From NCBI RefSeq assembly GCF_027492855.1, contig NZ_JAPUDY010000022.1, positions 42,628 to 106,627 of the forward strand: 64,000 bases of DNA, read 5' to 3'. A model generated the notes under the pieces. It was not told where the DNA came from. It did not search any database and was given only the letters and a program-made list of their open reading frames with translations. Shown piece after piece: positions 37,939 through 47,051 of this stretch. This stretch comes from Acidovorax sp. (lineage in GTDB: Bacteria > Pseudomonadota > Gammaproteobacteria > Burkholderiales > Burkholderiaceae_C). Position 1 is the first letter of the stretch. Each line of letters starts with the position of its first letter. The position numbers and the translations under genes were made by a program.

Positions 37939-39515
37939 CAGTGAGCGTATCCCGCCACGCGCCGCCGTCCGGCCGATGGACGGTCTCGCGGCGGCTGGCG
38001 GCGGGCTTTGGCACGATGGCGCTGCTGCTGCTCTCGGTCTGCGTGATGGGATACCTCAACATCGTCCGTACCCAGAAGCTGGTCAGCGAAGACCTGGCCT
38101 CGTCGCGACAAAGGCTGGCGGGCGCGAACCACATGGTCCAGCTGGTTTTGGAGCAGGACATGCGGTTGCGGCAGGTAGGCCTGCTGACGGACGTGAGCCA
38201 GATGCAGGCCCAGGCGGCTGCGGCCCGCGCGGCGGGCAAGGCGCTGACCGCCACGCTGGACCAGTTGGCGCAGGATCGCCAGACCGGTGCCGAGCAGGCG
38301 ATGCTGGAGCAGGCCCGGGCGCTCGACCAGCGCAGCAAGCCGGTGGTGGACAAGGCCGTCAACATGGCGCTTGCGCTTCAATCCCAGGACGCGGCGGACA
38401 TCCTGGTCCAGCAGCTCGACCCGCTGTCGCAGCAGCGCCGGGAGCGCCTGGCGGAGTTTGCGAGGCTGCAGCAGGAGCAGGCGGACACGGCGGAGCAGCG
38501 GGTGCTGGCCGAAGGCCGCTCGGCCACCCGGCTGATGGCGGCCAGCGCGCTGGCGGGCCTGCTCCTGGCCGGGCTCGCCGGCTGGCTGGTCTCGCGCTCG
38601 GTCGTGCGGCCGCTGCGCCGTGCCGTGGCCGCTGCGGAGAGAGTGGCCGAGGGCGACCTCACGGTGCGCCTGCCCCACGCCAGCGGCGACGAGATCGGCG
38701 AACTGCTCGCCGCACTGAACCGGATGGCCGACAGCCTGCGAAGCGTCATCAGCGCCATGCGCAGCTCGTCGGACTCGGTGCTGCTGGCCTCCGGCGAAAT
38801 CGCGGCGGGCAACCATGACCTGTCGGTGCGCACGGAAAGCCAAGCCAGCAGCCTGCAGGCCACCGCGTCCACCATCGAGCAGATGAGCGAATCGATCCGC
38901 AGCAACGCCGAGGCCGCGCTCCAGGCGGCACGCCTGGCCGTCGATGCCTCGGGGATAGCCAGCCAGGGCAGCCGGCACATGGACCAGGTGGTGGCGACCA
39001 TGGACGCGATCAGGCTCAGCTCGCACCGGATCGCCGACATCATCGGTGCCATCGACGGCATCGCCTTTCAGACCAATATCCTGGCATTGAATGCAGCCGT
39101 GGAGGCCGCGCGGGCCGGGGAGCAGGGGCGAGGATTTGCTGTGGTGGCCGGGGAGGTTCGCGCCCTGGCCCGCCGGGCCGCCGAAGCGGCGCGCGAGATC
39201 AAGGACCTGATCACGGCGAACGTGGAAAAGGTCGAGTCGGGCAGCCGCCTCGTAGCGGACGCAGGCAGCACCATGTCGAACATCGTGCAATCCTCGCAGC
39301 ATGTGGCGGCCATCATCCAGGAGATCAACCATGCCACCCAGGAGCAGTCCGCCGGGCTGGAGCAGATCAACCGCTCCATCCTGGCCCTCGACGAAGCGAC
39401 CCAGCAGACCGCCGCGCTGGTGGAGCAGAGCGCGGCGGCGGCCAGTAGCCTGGAGGTGCAGACGCAGGCGCTCAACCAGGCCGTGAGCGTCTTTCGCATG
39501 GCCGAGAGTGCCTAG
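37935..39515 (+). CDS. Methyl-accepting chemotaxis protein
   Basis: 526 residues from GTG. First membrane helix about residues 20-40 ([21 protein letters not shown]), a periplasmic four-helix-bundle sensor, second helix near 200-220 ([19 protein letters not shown]), HAMP domain, then a signalling domain of the short 36H type with the tip [30 protein letters not shown]. No C-terminal CheR tether pentapeptide is visible. The preceding Cache protein could deliver ligand to it. Confidence 0.92.
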   Translation: MTVSVSRHAPPSGRWTVSRRLAAGFGTMALLLLSVCVMGYLNIVRTQKLVSEDLASSRQRLAGANHMVQLVLEQDMRLRQVGLLTDVSQMQAQAAAARAAGKALTATLDQLAQDRQTGAEQAMLEQARALDQRSKPVVDKAVNMALALQSQDAADILVQQLDPLSQQRRERLAEFARLQQEQADTAEQRVLAEGRSATRLMAASALAGLLLAGLAGWLVSRSVVRPLRRAVAAAERVAEGDLTVRLPHASGDEIGELLAALNRMADSLRSVISAMRSSSDSVLLASGEIAAGNHDLSVRTESQASSLQATASTIEQMSESIRSNAEAALQAARLAVDASGIASQGSRHMDQVVATMDAIRLSSHRIADIIGAIDGIAFQTNILALNAAVEAARAGEQGRGFAVVAGEVRALARRAAEAAREIKDLITANVEKVESGSRLVADAGSTMSNIVQSSQHVAAIIQEINHATQEQSAGLEQINRSILALDEATQQTAALVEQSAAAASSLEVQTQALNQAVSVFRMAESA

Positions 39516-39517
39516 GG

Positions 39518-39583
39518 AATTTTTCAAGCGAAAAATGCCTTCAGCGCTTATGCAGCAAGCGCAAGCAGCTATTTAATTGGGAG
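39518..39583. repeat. Dispersed palindromic repeat, copy B (inside the transposon)
   Basis: Contains CAGCGCTTATGCAGCAAGCGCAAGCAGCTATTT, a degenerate form of the element seen best at 49.3 kb. It lies in the 71-bp gap between the convergent chemoreceptor and MalT-like genes and may end both transcripts. Its presence in the cargo suggests that the cargo came from a related host. Confidence 0.5.
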
Positions 39584-39586
39584 CAC

Positions 39587-42313
39587 TCACCCCTTACCCA
39601 AAGGCGCCAGGCCCAACCCGGCCTGCACGGCCTCAAGGCGCGAGCCAACATTGAGCTTCTCGAAGATGTTCTTGAGGTGCCATTTGACGGTCTCGGGGGC
39701 CACGCTCAGCGCCCGGGCAATTTCCTTGTTGGACTGGCCGCGCGCAATGTGTTCGAGGATTTCGACCTCGCGCGCGCTCAGCAACGTGGCCGCGCGGGCC
39801 AGGCCGGGTGAAGGTTGCTGCAGGGGCACGGCCACCTGCTGCGGGCTGCCTTCCAGCCAGCCGTCCAGCAGGGGCAGGTAGAGCTGGCCGATGGACCGGG
39901 AAGCACGGCGCAGCCTGTCCATCAATTGCAACAGCGGCGCGCCTTCGTCGGTGAAGCTGCTGGCCATGGGCTCGGCGCACGCGTAACGCAGCGCGGCCTC
40001 CAGCGCCCCCAGGGCCGCATCGCCCTCGCCCTGCTGTTGCCAGGCCAGCGCCAGCAGCAGCGACGCGCAGGCGCTCAGATAGCGCATGCCCGCCGCGTCC
40101 AACTGCCCGCGCAGTTGCTGGAGCAAATCCACGGCGGCTTCGGAACGGCCCTGGGCCAGGGCCACGCGCGCCGAGGCGCAGCAGAAGCTGCTCCAGGTTT
40201 CCAGAAAGCTCCCCAGGGGCTGCGGGCGCCGCGCGGGCATCAGTCCATTCAGCTCCACCAGCACCTGCTGCGCGTCGGTCAGCCGCCCGGCCTGCAGCAA
40301 GAGGCGGATGGCCTCGGCATCGCAGCCGGCGCGCAGGCGCAGCCAATGGCGCTCGGCGGCCACCTCGCGGGCCTCTTCCAGCACCACCAGCGCCGAGGCC
40401 ACATCGCCCTGGCGCGCGTACACGCGTGCGCTGCCCAGGCAAAAGCGCAGCAGCGAGCCCAGCGGGCATGCTTCCTTGGCCAGCGCGATGCGCCCGTCCA
40501 TCACGCGGGCGGCGGCGGCCATGTCGCCGCGCTCGCAGTGCAGCGCCACGAGGTAGCCCGAGGGCACGGCGGCCGCCGCCGAGTCTCGGCCCACGGCGGT
40601 TTCGGCGCGCAGCAGCGCGCTCTCGAAGATGCGGGCGGCATCGGCCAGCCGCCCCTCCACCATCGCGCCCAGCCCGACCATGCTCTGCCGGTAGACGCTG
40701 GAATAGACGGGCTCGCCATCGGCCATCTCCTGCGGCGTGGCGGCGCGGCGGCGCACCTCGCCGAACTGCCCGTCATAGGCCAGGCCGAAGACCAGCGCGG
40801 TCTGCGCGAAGCGCTGCGCCCAGCGCGAGACGGGCACGGGCGACTGCTCCACACGGCGCCCCAGTTCCAGCGAGCGCGGCGTGTCGTCGGCGAAGCCCGC
40901 GATGAGCGCGCTGACTGACGCCAGTTCGGCGGGCAGAGGGCTGTCGGCGCAGCCATCCTGGACCGCGATCTCGTCGCCGATTTCCTGCACCAGGCGCTCG
41001 GCCTCGGGGATGCGGAAGGACAGGGTCAAGCCCCAGGCCTTGGCGATGCGCAGCCGCAGGCTGCGCTGCACCAGATCGACGGGCAGCTGCGAGAACCAGC
41101 CCAGAAGCGTGGGAATGTCGCTGCGGTCGATCAGCGCGGCCGCGCAGCCCTCGGCCCACTGCACGGCCTGCTCCACGTCGCCCGCCGCTATCGCATGGCG
41201 CACGGCCTCGGGCCACAGCCGCTGGCCCGCGAACCAGCGGCTGGCGCGGCGGTGCAGCGCGGTCAGCTCGCCGCCCAGCTGCACTTCGGCCCGGCGGCGC
41301 AGCGCGTCAGCCATGAGGGTGTGGAAGCGGAACCAGCGCTGCTCGTCGTCGAGCGCACGGAGGAACATGTTGTGCTGCTGCAGCCATTCCAGCTTTTCCC
41401 AGCTGCGCCCGCCGGGCTTGACCATCGCGTCGCACACGTCGCTGCAAAAGCGCTCCAGCACCGACACGCGCAGCGCGAACTGCAGCACCGGCGCGGGCAT
41501 GCGCGAGAGCACGACCTCGTACAGGTAGGCGTCGCCGATCAGCTTCTTGCCCGCCAGCTCGCGCGCCAGCCGCGCCGGTTCGTCGGCATTGCGCAGGGCC
41601 AGCGCCGCCAGCTGCAGGCCGGTGACCCAGCCTTCGGACGCGCTGTTGATGAGTTCGATGCCGGGCCGGTCGAGCGCCACGCCGTGCGCACGCGCGAAGA
41701 AGGCCAGCGCGTCGTCGTTGGAAAAGCGCAGTGCGGCGGCGTCCAAGGTCACGGCCTGCTCCGGCAGAGCCCAGGCGCCCAGCGGCAGGCCCGGATCGCG
41801 GCGCGTGCCGATGCAGACGTGGAAGTTGGCCGGCGCATAGCGCAACAGTCGCGTGACCAGCGCGAGGCTGGCGCGTGAGCCGATGCGCTCGAAGTCGTCG
41901 AGGAACAGGAATACCTCGCGGCCCGCCTGCGCGATCTCGTTGAGCAGCACCGCCTGCACGGTCTTGATGGGCGTGAGCGGGTCGTGTTGCAGCAACTCGG
42001 CGGCCCGGCGGCCCACACCGCGCAGGGCCGAGACGAGGTAGTGCCCGAGCTGCTGCGCATCGTCGTCATCCTCGTCCAGCGTCAGCCACGCCACCGCATC
42101 GCCGCGCTGGCGCAGGGCTTCGTGCCACTCCGTCATCAGCGTGGTCTTGCCAAATCCGGCGGGCGCGACGATGGCCGTGAGCCGCTTGTCCGCCACTTGA
42201 GCCAGCCGCTCCAGCAAAGCCGGCCGTCCCACGGGTTCACCCGCCAGGCGCGGCGGCGTCATCTTGGTGTGGATGAGGGCCAGGCTCCAGCCGCCCCCGC
42301 CGCCGGTGTCCAT
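39587..42313 (-). CDS. MalT-like LuxR-family transcriptional regulator (LAL type)
   Basis: 908 residues. An N-terminal STAND NTPase module (Walker A APAGFGKTT near residue 53, Walker B VFLFLDDFERI), a winged-helix and helical-repeat sensor region, and a C-terminal LuxR helix-turn-helix (LSAREVEILEHIARGQSNKEIARALSVAPETVKWHLKNIFEKLNV). These activators bind ATP and a small inducer. The ATG overlaps the phosphotransferase stop by one base, so the regulator is made from the catabolic operon itself. A longer upstream frame is out of family. Confidence 0.92.
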   Translation of the reverse strand: MDTGGGGGWSLALIHTKMTPPRLAGEPVGRPALLERLAQVADKRLTAIVAPAGFGKTTLMTEWHEALRQRGDAVAWLTLDEDDDDAQQLGHYLVSALRGVGRRAAELLQHDPLTPIKTVQAVLLNEIAQAGREVFLFLDDFERIGSRASLALVTRLLRYAPANFHVCIGTRRDPGLPLGAWALPEQAVTLDAAALRFSNDDALAFFARAHGVALDRPGIELINSASEGWVTGLQLAALALRNADEPARLARELAGKKLIGDAYLYEVVLSRMPAPVLQFALRVSVLERFCSDVCDAMVKPGGRSWEKLEWLQQHNMFLRALDDEQRWFRFHTLMADALRRRAEVQLGGELTALHRRASRWFAGQRLWPEAVRHAIAAGDVEQAVQWAEGCAAALIDRSDIPTLLGWFSQLPVDLVQRSLRLRIAKAWGLTLSFRIPEAERLVQEIGDEIAVQDGCADSPLPAELASVSALIAGFADDTPRSLELGRRVEQSPVPVSRWAQRFAQTALVFGLAYDGQFGEVRRRAATPQEMADGEPVYSSVYRQSMVGLGAMVEGRLADAARIFESALLRAETAVGRDSAAAAVPSGYLVALHCERGDMAAAARVMDGRIALAKEACPLGSLLRFCLGSARVYARQGDVASALVVLEEAREVAAERHWLRLRAGCDAEAIRLLLQAGRLTDAQQVLVELNGLMPARRPQPLGSFLETWSSFCCASARVALAQGRSEAAVDLLQQLRGQLDAAGMRYLSACASLLLALAWQQQGEGDAALGALEAALRYACAEPMASSFTDEGAPLLQLMDRLRRASRSIGQLYLPLLDGWLEGSPQQVAVPLQQPSPGLARAATLLSAREVEILEHIARGQSNKEIARALSVAPETVKWHLKNIFEKLNVGSRLEAVQAGLGLAPLGKG

Positions 42314-43347
42314 CACCGTGCCATGTAGCGCTGGGCGGCCTGCCAGCCCAGTTCGGCCAGCGGGCCGGCCTTGCGGCCATTGTCCGCCGCGTCCTCGGCC
42401 GTGGCGTTGCCCTCCGCCGCGCGCTGGGCGATGCCGTGCAGGATGGCCGCCATGCGGAACAGGTTGTAGGCGATGTAGAAATCCCAGTGCCCGGCCGCCT
42501 GCCGGCCCGTGGCCTGCTCGTACCAGGCGATGTATTCGGCCTCCTGCGGAATGCCCAAGGCGGCCAGGTCCAGCCCTGCGATGCCGCGCCACAGGCTGGG
42601 CGGGATGCGCCAGGCCATGCACTGGTAGGCCAGGTCGGCCAGCGGGTGGCCGAGGGTCGACAGCTCCCAGTCCAGTGCGCCGATGACACGCGGCTCGGTG
42701 GGATGGAAGACGAGGTTGTCCAGCCGGTAGTCGCCGTGCACCAGCGTGGTCTCGTCGCCCGCGGGCAAGTGCGCGGGCAGCCAGTCCATGAGGTGGTGCA
42801 TGGCCTCATTCATGGGCACGGTGGATTCGCGGCACTGGCGCGACCAGCGGGCGATCTGGCGGCCCACATAGTTGCCCTCCTTTCCGTAGTCGCCCAGGCC
42901 CACGGCGCGGTAGTCCACGGCGTGCAGCGCGGCGATGACGCGGTTCATCTCGCGGTAGATGGCGTGGCGCTCGACGGGCTGCATGCCGGGCAGGGACTGG
43001 TCCATGAGCACGCGGCCCTGGAGGAAATCCATCACGTAGAACGGCGTGCCCAGCAGCTCGCCGCTCTCGCAGTAGTGCAGCATGCGCGGCACGGGCACAT
43101 CGGTGCCTGCCAGCGCTTTCATCACGCGGTATTCGCGGTCGATGGCGTGGGCCGATGCGATCAGCGTGCCCGGCGGCTTCTTGCGCAGCACGTAGTCGCG
43201 GCCTTCGCCGGCCGTGATGCGGTAGGTGGGGTTGGACTGGCCGCCCGCGAGCACGCGCACCTCCAGCGGCGCGCTGCCCGCGAGGCCCTGGGCGCGCAGG
43301 TAATCACCGAGCGCTTCCACCGGCAAGGGATTCGCTGGGCCGCTCAT
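42313..43347 (-). CDS. Phosphotransferase (APH-like), ACAD10/YcbJ type
   Basis: 344 residues with an aminoglycoside-phosphotransferase kinase fold: SNPTYRITAGEGRDYVLRKKPPG, the catalytic loop VHGDYRLDNLVFHP and the metal-binding VIGALDWELSTLGHPLADLAYQ. Members encoded with acyl-CoA dehydrogenases (as in ACAD10/11) are thought to phosphorylate hydroxy-acyl substrates so that the dehydrogenase partner can process them. The neighbouring ACAD and SDR support that reading over antibiotic resistance. Overlaps SDR by 4 nt. Confidence 0.88.
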   Translation of the reverse strand: MSGPANPLPVEALGDYLRAQGLAGSAPLEVRVLAGGQSNPTYRITAGEGRDYVLRKKPPGTLIASAHAIDREYRVMKALAGTDVPVPRMLHYCESGELLGTPFYVMDFLQGRVLMDQSLPGMQPVERHAIYREMNRVIAALHAVDYRAVGLGDYGKEGNYVGRQIARWSRQCRESTVPMNEAMHHLMDWLPAHLPAGDETTLVHGDYRLDNLVFHPTEPRVIGALDWELSTLGHPLADLAYQCMAWRIPPSLWRGIAGLDLAALGIPQEAEYIAWYEQATGRQAAGHWDFYIAYNLFRMAAILHGIAQRAAEGNATAEDAADNGRKAGPLAELGWQAAQRYMAR

Positions 43348-44117
43348 AGCGAACTCACCAGGTGCGCGCCATCGACGGCCAGCGTGGCGCCCGACATGGC
43401 CGCTCCCGCATCGGAGGCCAGCAGCAGCAGCGGGCCGTCCAGGTCCGCCACCTCGCCAAAGCGGCGGCTGGGGATGCGTACGCGCAGCTTGTCGCCCTGC
43501 TCGCTCGTGAGGAAGTCGCGGTTCAGATCGGTGACCACGTAGCCGGGCAGCAGCGCGTTCACTCGGATGCCGTGGCGCGCCAGCTCCAGCGCCAGGGCCT
43601 TGGTGGCCTGCACCACGCCGGCCTTGGAGATGGCGTATGGCGCCACGCCGCCCGCCACGCGCTCGCCGAGGATGGAGGCCACGTTGACGATGCTGCCGCC
43701 ACGGCCCGCGGCCACCATGCGGCGCGCGGCCTCGGTGGCCACGAGCCAGTTGCCCTTGAGGTTGGTGCCGAGCACGTGGTCGAAGTCCTGTTCGGTCTGC
43801 TCCAGCACGGAACGCGTCACCGTCACCCCCGCGTTGTTGACCACCACGTCGGGCCGCCCCCAAGCGCACAGCGCGTCGAAGCAGGCGCGCACGCTGGCGT
43901 TGTCGGTCACGTCGAGCGCGAAGGCGCGCGCCTCGCCGCCCTGCGCGGCGATGGCGTCCACCACGCCCTGCAGCTTGTCCACGCGGCGCGCGGCCAGGGC
44001 CACGCGGGCGCCGGCGGCGGCCAGCACTTCTGCGAAGTGCGTGCCCAGACCACTGGAGGCGCCAGTCACGAGCGCCAGCTTGCCTTGCAGGCTGAACTGA
44101 TCCATCACGGCGCTCAT
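43344..44117 (-). CDS. Short-chain dehydrogenase/reductase
   Basis: 257 residues. Cofactor motif VTGASSGLG, NNAG motif VVVNNAGV, catalytic Ser in VNVASILGER and the YxxxK motif in YAISK. A classical SDR acting on a hydroxyl or keto group of an unknown substrate. The ATG overlaps the acyl-CoA dehydrogenase stop by 4 nt and the stop overlaps the phosphotransferase start by 4 nt, giving strict coupling. Confidence 0.93.
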   Translation of the reverse strand: MSAVMDQFSLQGKLALVTGASSGLGTHFAEVLAAAGARVALAARRVDKLQGVVDAIAAQGGEARAFALDVTDNASVRACFDALCAWGRPDVVVNNAGVTVTRSVLEQTEQDFDHVLGTNLKGNWLVATEAARRMVAAGRGGSIVNVASILGERVAGGVAPYAISKAGVVQATKALALELARHGIRVNALLPGYVVTDLNRDFLTSEQGDKLRVRIPSRRFGEVADLDGPLLLLASDAGAAMSGATLAVDGAHLVSSL

Positions 44118-45316
44118 GCCACACCTCCTTCGCGCAGCAGTTCGGCCTCGGCCTTCTCGGCCATGTGGGCGAGCTTGCGCGCCATGCTCCAGCGGTGCAC
44201 CTCGCTCGGGCCGTCGTAGATGCGGAAGGCGCGCATGTCGGTGAAGATGCGCATCACCGGCGTCTCGCCCGTCACGCCCTGGCCGCCGAGCATCTGCACG
44301 CTGCGGTCCACCACGCGCCATTCGGCCTCGGAGCACACGACCTTGGCACGGCTCGACTCGAAGTTGCACTTCTCGCCCTGGTCCAGCAGCCAGGCCGTGT
44401 GCCAGATGTGCAGGCGCGCGGTGTGCAGGTCCATGTCGTTGTCGGCCACCATGAAGCCCACGCCCTCGTGCTCCACCAGCGGTTTGCCGAAGGCGTGGCG
44501 CTTGCGCACGTAGTTCAATGCCGTGTCGTGCGCGCGGCGCGCCTGGCCCAGCCAGCGCATGCAGTGCGTGAGGCGCGCGGGCGCCAGGCGCACCTGCGCG
44601 TAACGAAAGCCCTTGCCCACCTCGCCGAGCACGTCGGCGGCGGGCACGCGCAGGTCGTGAAAGCGCAGCACGCCGTGGCCGCCGGTGAAGCAGGCGTCCA
44701 TCGCGTCCATGTTGCGCTCCAGGGTGATGCCGGGGCGGTCCATGTCCGAGAGGAACATGGTGGCCGAACCGTCTTCCATGCGCGCCATGATGATGGCGTA
44801 GTCCGCTCCGTCGGCGCCGGTGATGAACCACTTGAGGCCGTTGATGACGTAGTCGTCGCCGTCGCGCACCGCGGTGGTCTGCAGCATGGACGGATCGGCC
44901 CCCGCGCCGGGCGAAGGCTCGGTCATCGCGAAGCACGAGCGTAGCTCGCCCGCCACCTGCGGGCGCAGCCAGCGCTCCTTCTGCGCGGGCGTGGCCACCT
45001 CCTCCATCAGGTGGATGTTGCCCTCGTCGGGCGCGTGGATGTTGAGCGCCGTGGGCCCCAGGCGCGAGTAGCCCGCCTCCTCGAACACTACGGCCTTCTC
45101 CACGTGCGTGAGGCCCATGCCGCCCATCTCGCGCGAGGCGTGGGGCGTGAGCAGGCCCGCCGCCCTGGCGCGCGCCACCAACTCGCGGCGCAGCGACTCA
45201 TCGGGGCCGTGGTGCGACTGGCGCGGGTCGTTTTCCAGCGGGATCACCTGCTCTGCGATGAATTGCCGGGTCTTGTCGCGCAGGGCGTGCAACTCGGGGG
45301 AGATAGAAAAATCCAT
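44114..45316 (-). CDS. Acyl-CoA dehydrogenase (ACAD10/11-like)
   Basis: 400 residues with a complete acyl-CoA dehydrogenase fold: FAMTEPSPGAGADPSMLQTTAVRDGDDYVINGLKWFITGA is the FAD-binding middle part, and the C-terminal helix region includes KVVCSEAEWRVVDRSVQMLGGQGVTGETPVMRIFTDMRAFRIYDGPSEVHRWSMARK. The position of the catalytic base near the end looks like the class that pairs with APH-like kinases. First gene of the minus-strand operon ACAD-SDR-APH-MalT-like. Confidence 0.93.
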   Translation of the reverse strand: MDFSISPELHALRDKTRQFIAEQVIPLENDPRQSHHGPDESLRRELVARARAAGLLTPHASREMGGMGLTHVEKAVVFEEAGYSRLGPTALNIHAPDEGNIHLMEEVATPAQKERWLRPQVAGELRSCFAMTEPSPGAGADPSMLQTTAVRDGDDYVINGLKWFITGADGADYAIIMARMEDGSATMFLSDMDRPGITLERNMDAMDACFTGGHGVLRFHDLRVPAADVLGEVGKGFRYAQVRLAPARLTHCMRWLGQARRAHDTALNYVRKRHAFGKPLVEHEGVGFMVADNDMDLHTARLHIWHTAWLLDQGEKCNFESSRAKVVCSEAEWRVVDRSVQMLGGQGVTGETPVMRIFTDMRAFRIYDGPSEVHRWSMARKLAHMAEKAEAELLREGGVA

Positions 45317-45333
45317 GTGGCCCTTGATTCATT

Positions 45334-45366
45334 GATCTACAAAATTGTTGGACAATATTGTAGATC
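45334..45366. promoter_or_regulatory. Palindromic operator between ACAD operon and GntR gene
   Basis: A nearly perfect 33-bp palindrome, GATCTACAA-A-ATTGT-TGG-ACAAT-A-TTGTAGATC, centred on base 45350 in the 139-bp divergent gap. The inner and outer arms share one centre, and only the two central-flank A bases break symmetry. It lies 18-50 bases upstream of the ACAD start. It is the likely site for the GntR-family regulator encoded next door, which would control both directions. Confidence 0.75.
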
Positions 45367-45455
45367 GATAAACATTACAATCGCAACCTCCAAAGGGCGC
45401 TCTGCGTCTTACCTCCCTCAACTGCCTCCTTGACCTATGCAGGAATCCTCAACCC

Positions 45456-46124
45456 ATGCGCTTCGATGAAGCCGCCGCCAGCGCATCGAGCGCGGTGTTC
45501 TACGGGATCATGAACGGCTTGGCCGAGCAGAAACTCGTTCCAGGCCAACGGCTCGTGGAGGTCGATCTGGCGGAGCAATACCAGGTGAGCCGCAATTCCG
45601 TACGGGAGGCACTGCAGCAACTTGCGGCGCAAGGCGTCGTCGAGATACCGCGCAACAAGGGCGCGGCGATCCGGTCGCTGAGCCTGCAGGAAACCCTAGA
45701 AGTCCTGGACGTGGCTGAGCGCATGACCGGGCTGCTCGCCAGGAGCGCCGCCCTGGGCATTGCCGCCGGCCAGGCGGGCGACTGCATCCGCGAGTCGCTC
45801 ATCGAACTCGACCAAGCCAATGCCGCCCAGGATCCCGACGCCTTCGCGCGGGCGCGGCGCAGGCTGTACCGCGCGCTGCTCCATGCCAGCGGCAGCCGAG
45901 AGTTGAAGCGACTTTTTCCATCCATCCAGATGCCCATCGTCTATGCGCAGCATCGTCCTTCGACCCTGCAGAAGGTTCGCATGCGCGATTACCAAGCCAT
46001 GTGCGACGCCGTGCTTCGTGGCGACGCGCAGGCCGCGGACGCGGCGGGCATGGCGCACGTGCAGAACGTACGCGAGGCCATCGTCCGCCAGCTTTCCAGC
46101 AGCATTGGCAGAACCGATCAGTAA
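45456..46124 (+). CDS. GntR-family (FadR/FCD subgroup) transcriptional regulator
   Basis: 222 residues. The winged helix (PGQRLVEVDLAEQYQVSRNSVREALQQLAAQGVVEIPRNKGAAIRSLS) is followed by an all-helical FCD effector domain (QETLEVLDVAERMTGLLARSAAL ... RDYQAMCDAVLRGDAQAADAAGMAHVQNVREAIV). FCD regulators respond to carboxylic acids. It is divergent from the ACAD operon across a strong palindrome and lies 9 nt before the epimerase gene. Confidence 0.92.
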   Translation: MRFDEAAASASSAVFYGIMNGLAEQKLVPGQRLVEVDLAEQYQVSRNSVREALQQLAAQGVVEIPRNKGAAIRSLSLQETLEVLDVAERMTGLLARSAALGIAAGQAGDCIRESLIELDQANAAQDPDAFARARRRLYRALLHASGSRELKRLFPSIQMPIVYAQHRPSTLQKVRMRDYQAMCDAVLRGDAQAADAAGMAHVQNVREAIVRQLSSSIGRTDQ

Positions 46125-46133
46125 GGAGATGAG

Positions 46134-47051
46134 ATGCAAACGATATTGGGCGCGAACGGCCAGATCGCAGTGGAACTGGCGCGGGAACTGCAACGCAAAT
46201 ACCCCGGTGAACTGAGGCTCGTCAGCCGCAATCCGCGCAAGGTCCACGACACCGACAGCCTGGTGTCCGCCAACCTCCTCGATGCGGGCCAGACCTTGGA
46301 TGCGGTCAGGGGCAGCAGCGTGGTCTATTTCACCGCGGGCCTGCCGCCAAACACCGAGCTGTGGGAAACGCAGTTCCCCGTGATGCTGCAAAACGCCCTG
46401 GATGCATGCCGGGCGGCAGGCGCGAAGTTCGCCTATTTCGACAACACCTACATGTACCCGCAGGACGACCGGCTGCAGACGGAGGCAACGCCCTTCGCGC
46501 CGGTCGGGCGCAAGGGCAAGGTGCGCGCGGCGATGGCGTCCATGGTGCTTAAAGAGATGGCGCGCGGGGAGATCCCGGTCCTCATCGGCCGAGCGCCTGA
46601 GTTCTATGGCCCGGGCAAGACGCAGAGCTTCACGAACGCGCTGGTGATCGAGAGGCTCCAGGCGGGCCAAAAACCCCGCGTGCCGGTGCGCGACGACACG
46701 CGGCGAACGCTCATCTGGACACCCGACGCGAGCCGCGCGCTGGCGGCCCTAGGCAATGCGCCGGATGCGTTCGGGCAGACCTGGCACCTGCCTTGCTGCG
46801 ATGACCGGCCGACCTACCGGGAGTTCGTCGCCATGGCCAGCGAGGTCTTCGGCCGGGATGCCGCCTACACGATCATCGGCCGGTGGACCCTGGCCGCCGC
46901 CAGCCTCTTCTCCAGCCAGGTGCGCGAGATCAAGGAGCTGCTGCCCCGGTACGGGCAGGACAACCTCTTCGATTCCACCAAGTTCAAGTGCCGCTTCCCG
47001 GATTTCGAGGTGACCACGTACAGGGAAGGTCTTGACTTGATTCGACAGTAG
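46134..47051 (+). CDS. NAD-dependent epimerase/dehydratase-family protein
   Basis: 305 residues of the extended SDR type. It starts almost directly at the Rossmann motif (TILGANGQIAVELARELQ), so the usual first beta strand is minimal. YFDNTYMYP holds the active-site Tyr environment, and APEFYGPGKTQSFTNAL is the C-terminal substrate region. Probably one transcript with the GntR gene. Its last codons run up to the break in tnsA, so the cargo insertion or deletion edge lies at its stop; whether its natural end is kept is unclear. Confidence 0.82.
   Translation: MQTILGANGQIAVELARELQRKYPGELRLVSRNPRKVHDTDSLVSANLLDAGQTLDAVRGSSVVYFTAGLPPNTELWETQFPVMLQNALDACRAAGAKFAYFDNTYMYPQDDRLQTEATPFAPVGRKGKVRAAMASMVLKEMARGEIPVLIGRAPEFYGPGKTQSFTNALVIERLQAGQKPRVPVRDDTRRTLIWTPDASRALAALGNAPDAFGQTWHLPCCDDRPTYREFVAMASEVFGRDAAYTIIGRWTLAAASLFSSQVREIKELLPRYGQDNLFDSTKFKCRFPDFEVTTYREGLDLIRQ

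Noticed and set aside
42313-43347. Aminoglycoside resistance gene on the transposon
   Set aside because: The fold is APH-like, but coupling by overlap to an acyl-CoA dehydrogenase and an SDR, and motifs of the ACAD10/11 type, point to a metabolic kinase. No resistance gene was found in the cargo.
46749-47040. The last 90 residues of the frame that starts with TnsA
   Set aside because: They are the exact antisense of the NAD-dependent epimerase, with no TnsA similarity, so they mark the truncation and are not a natural domain.
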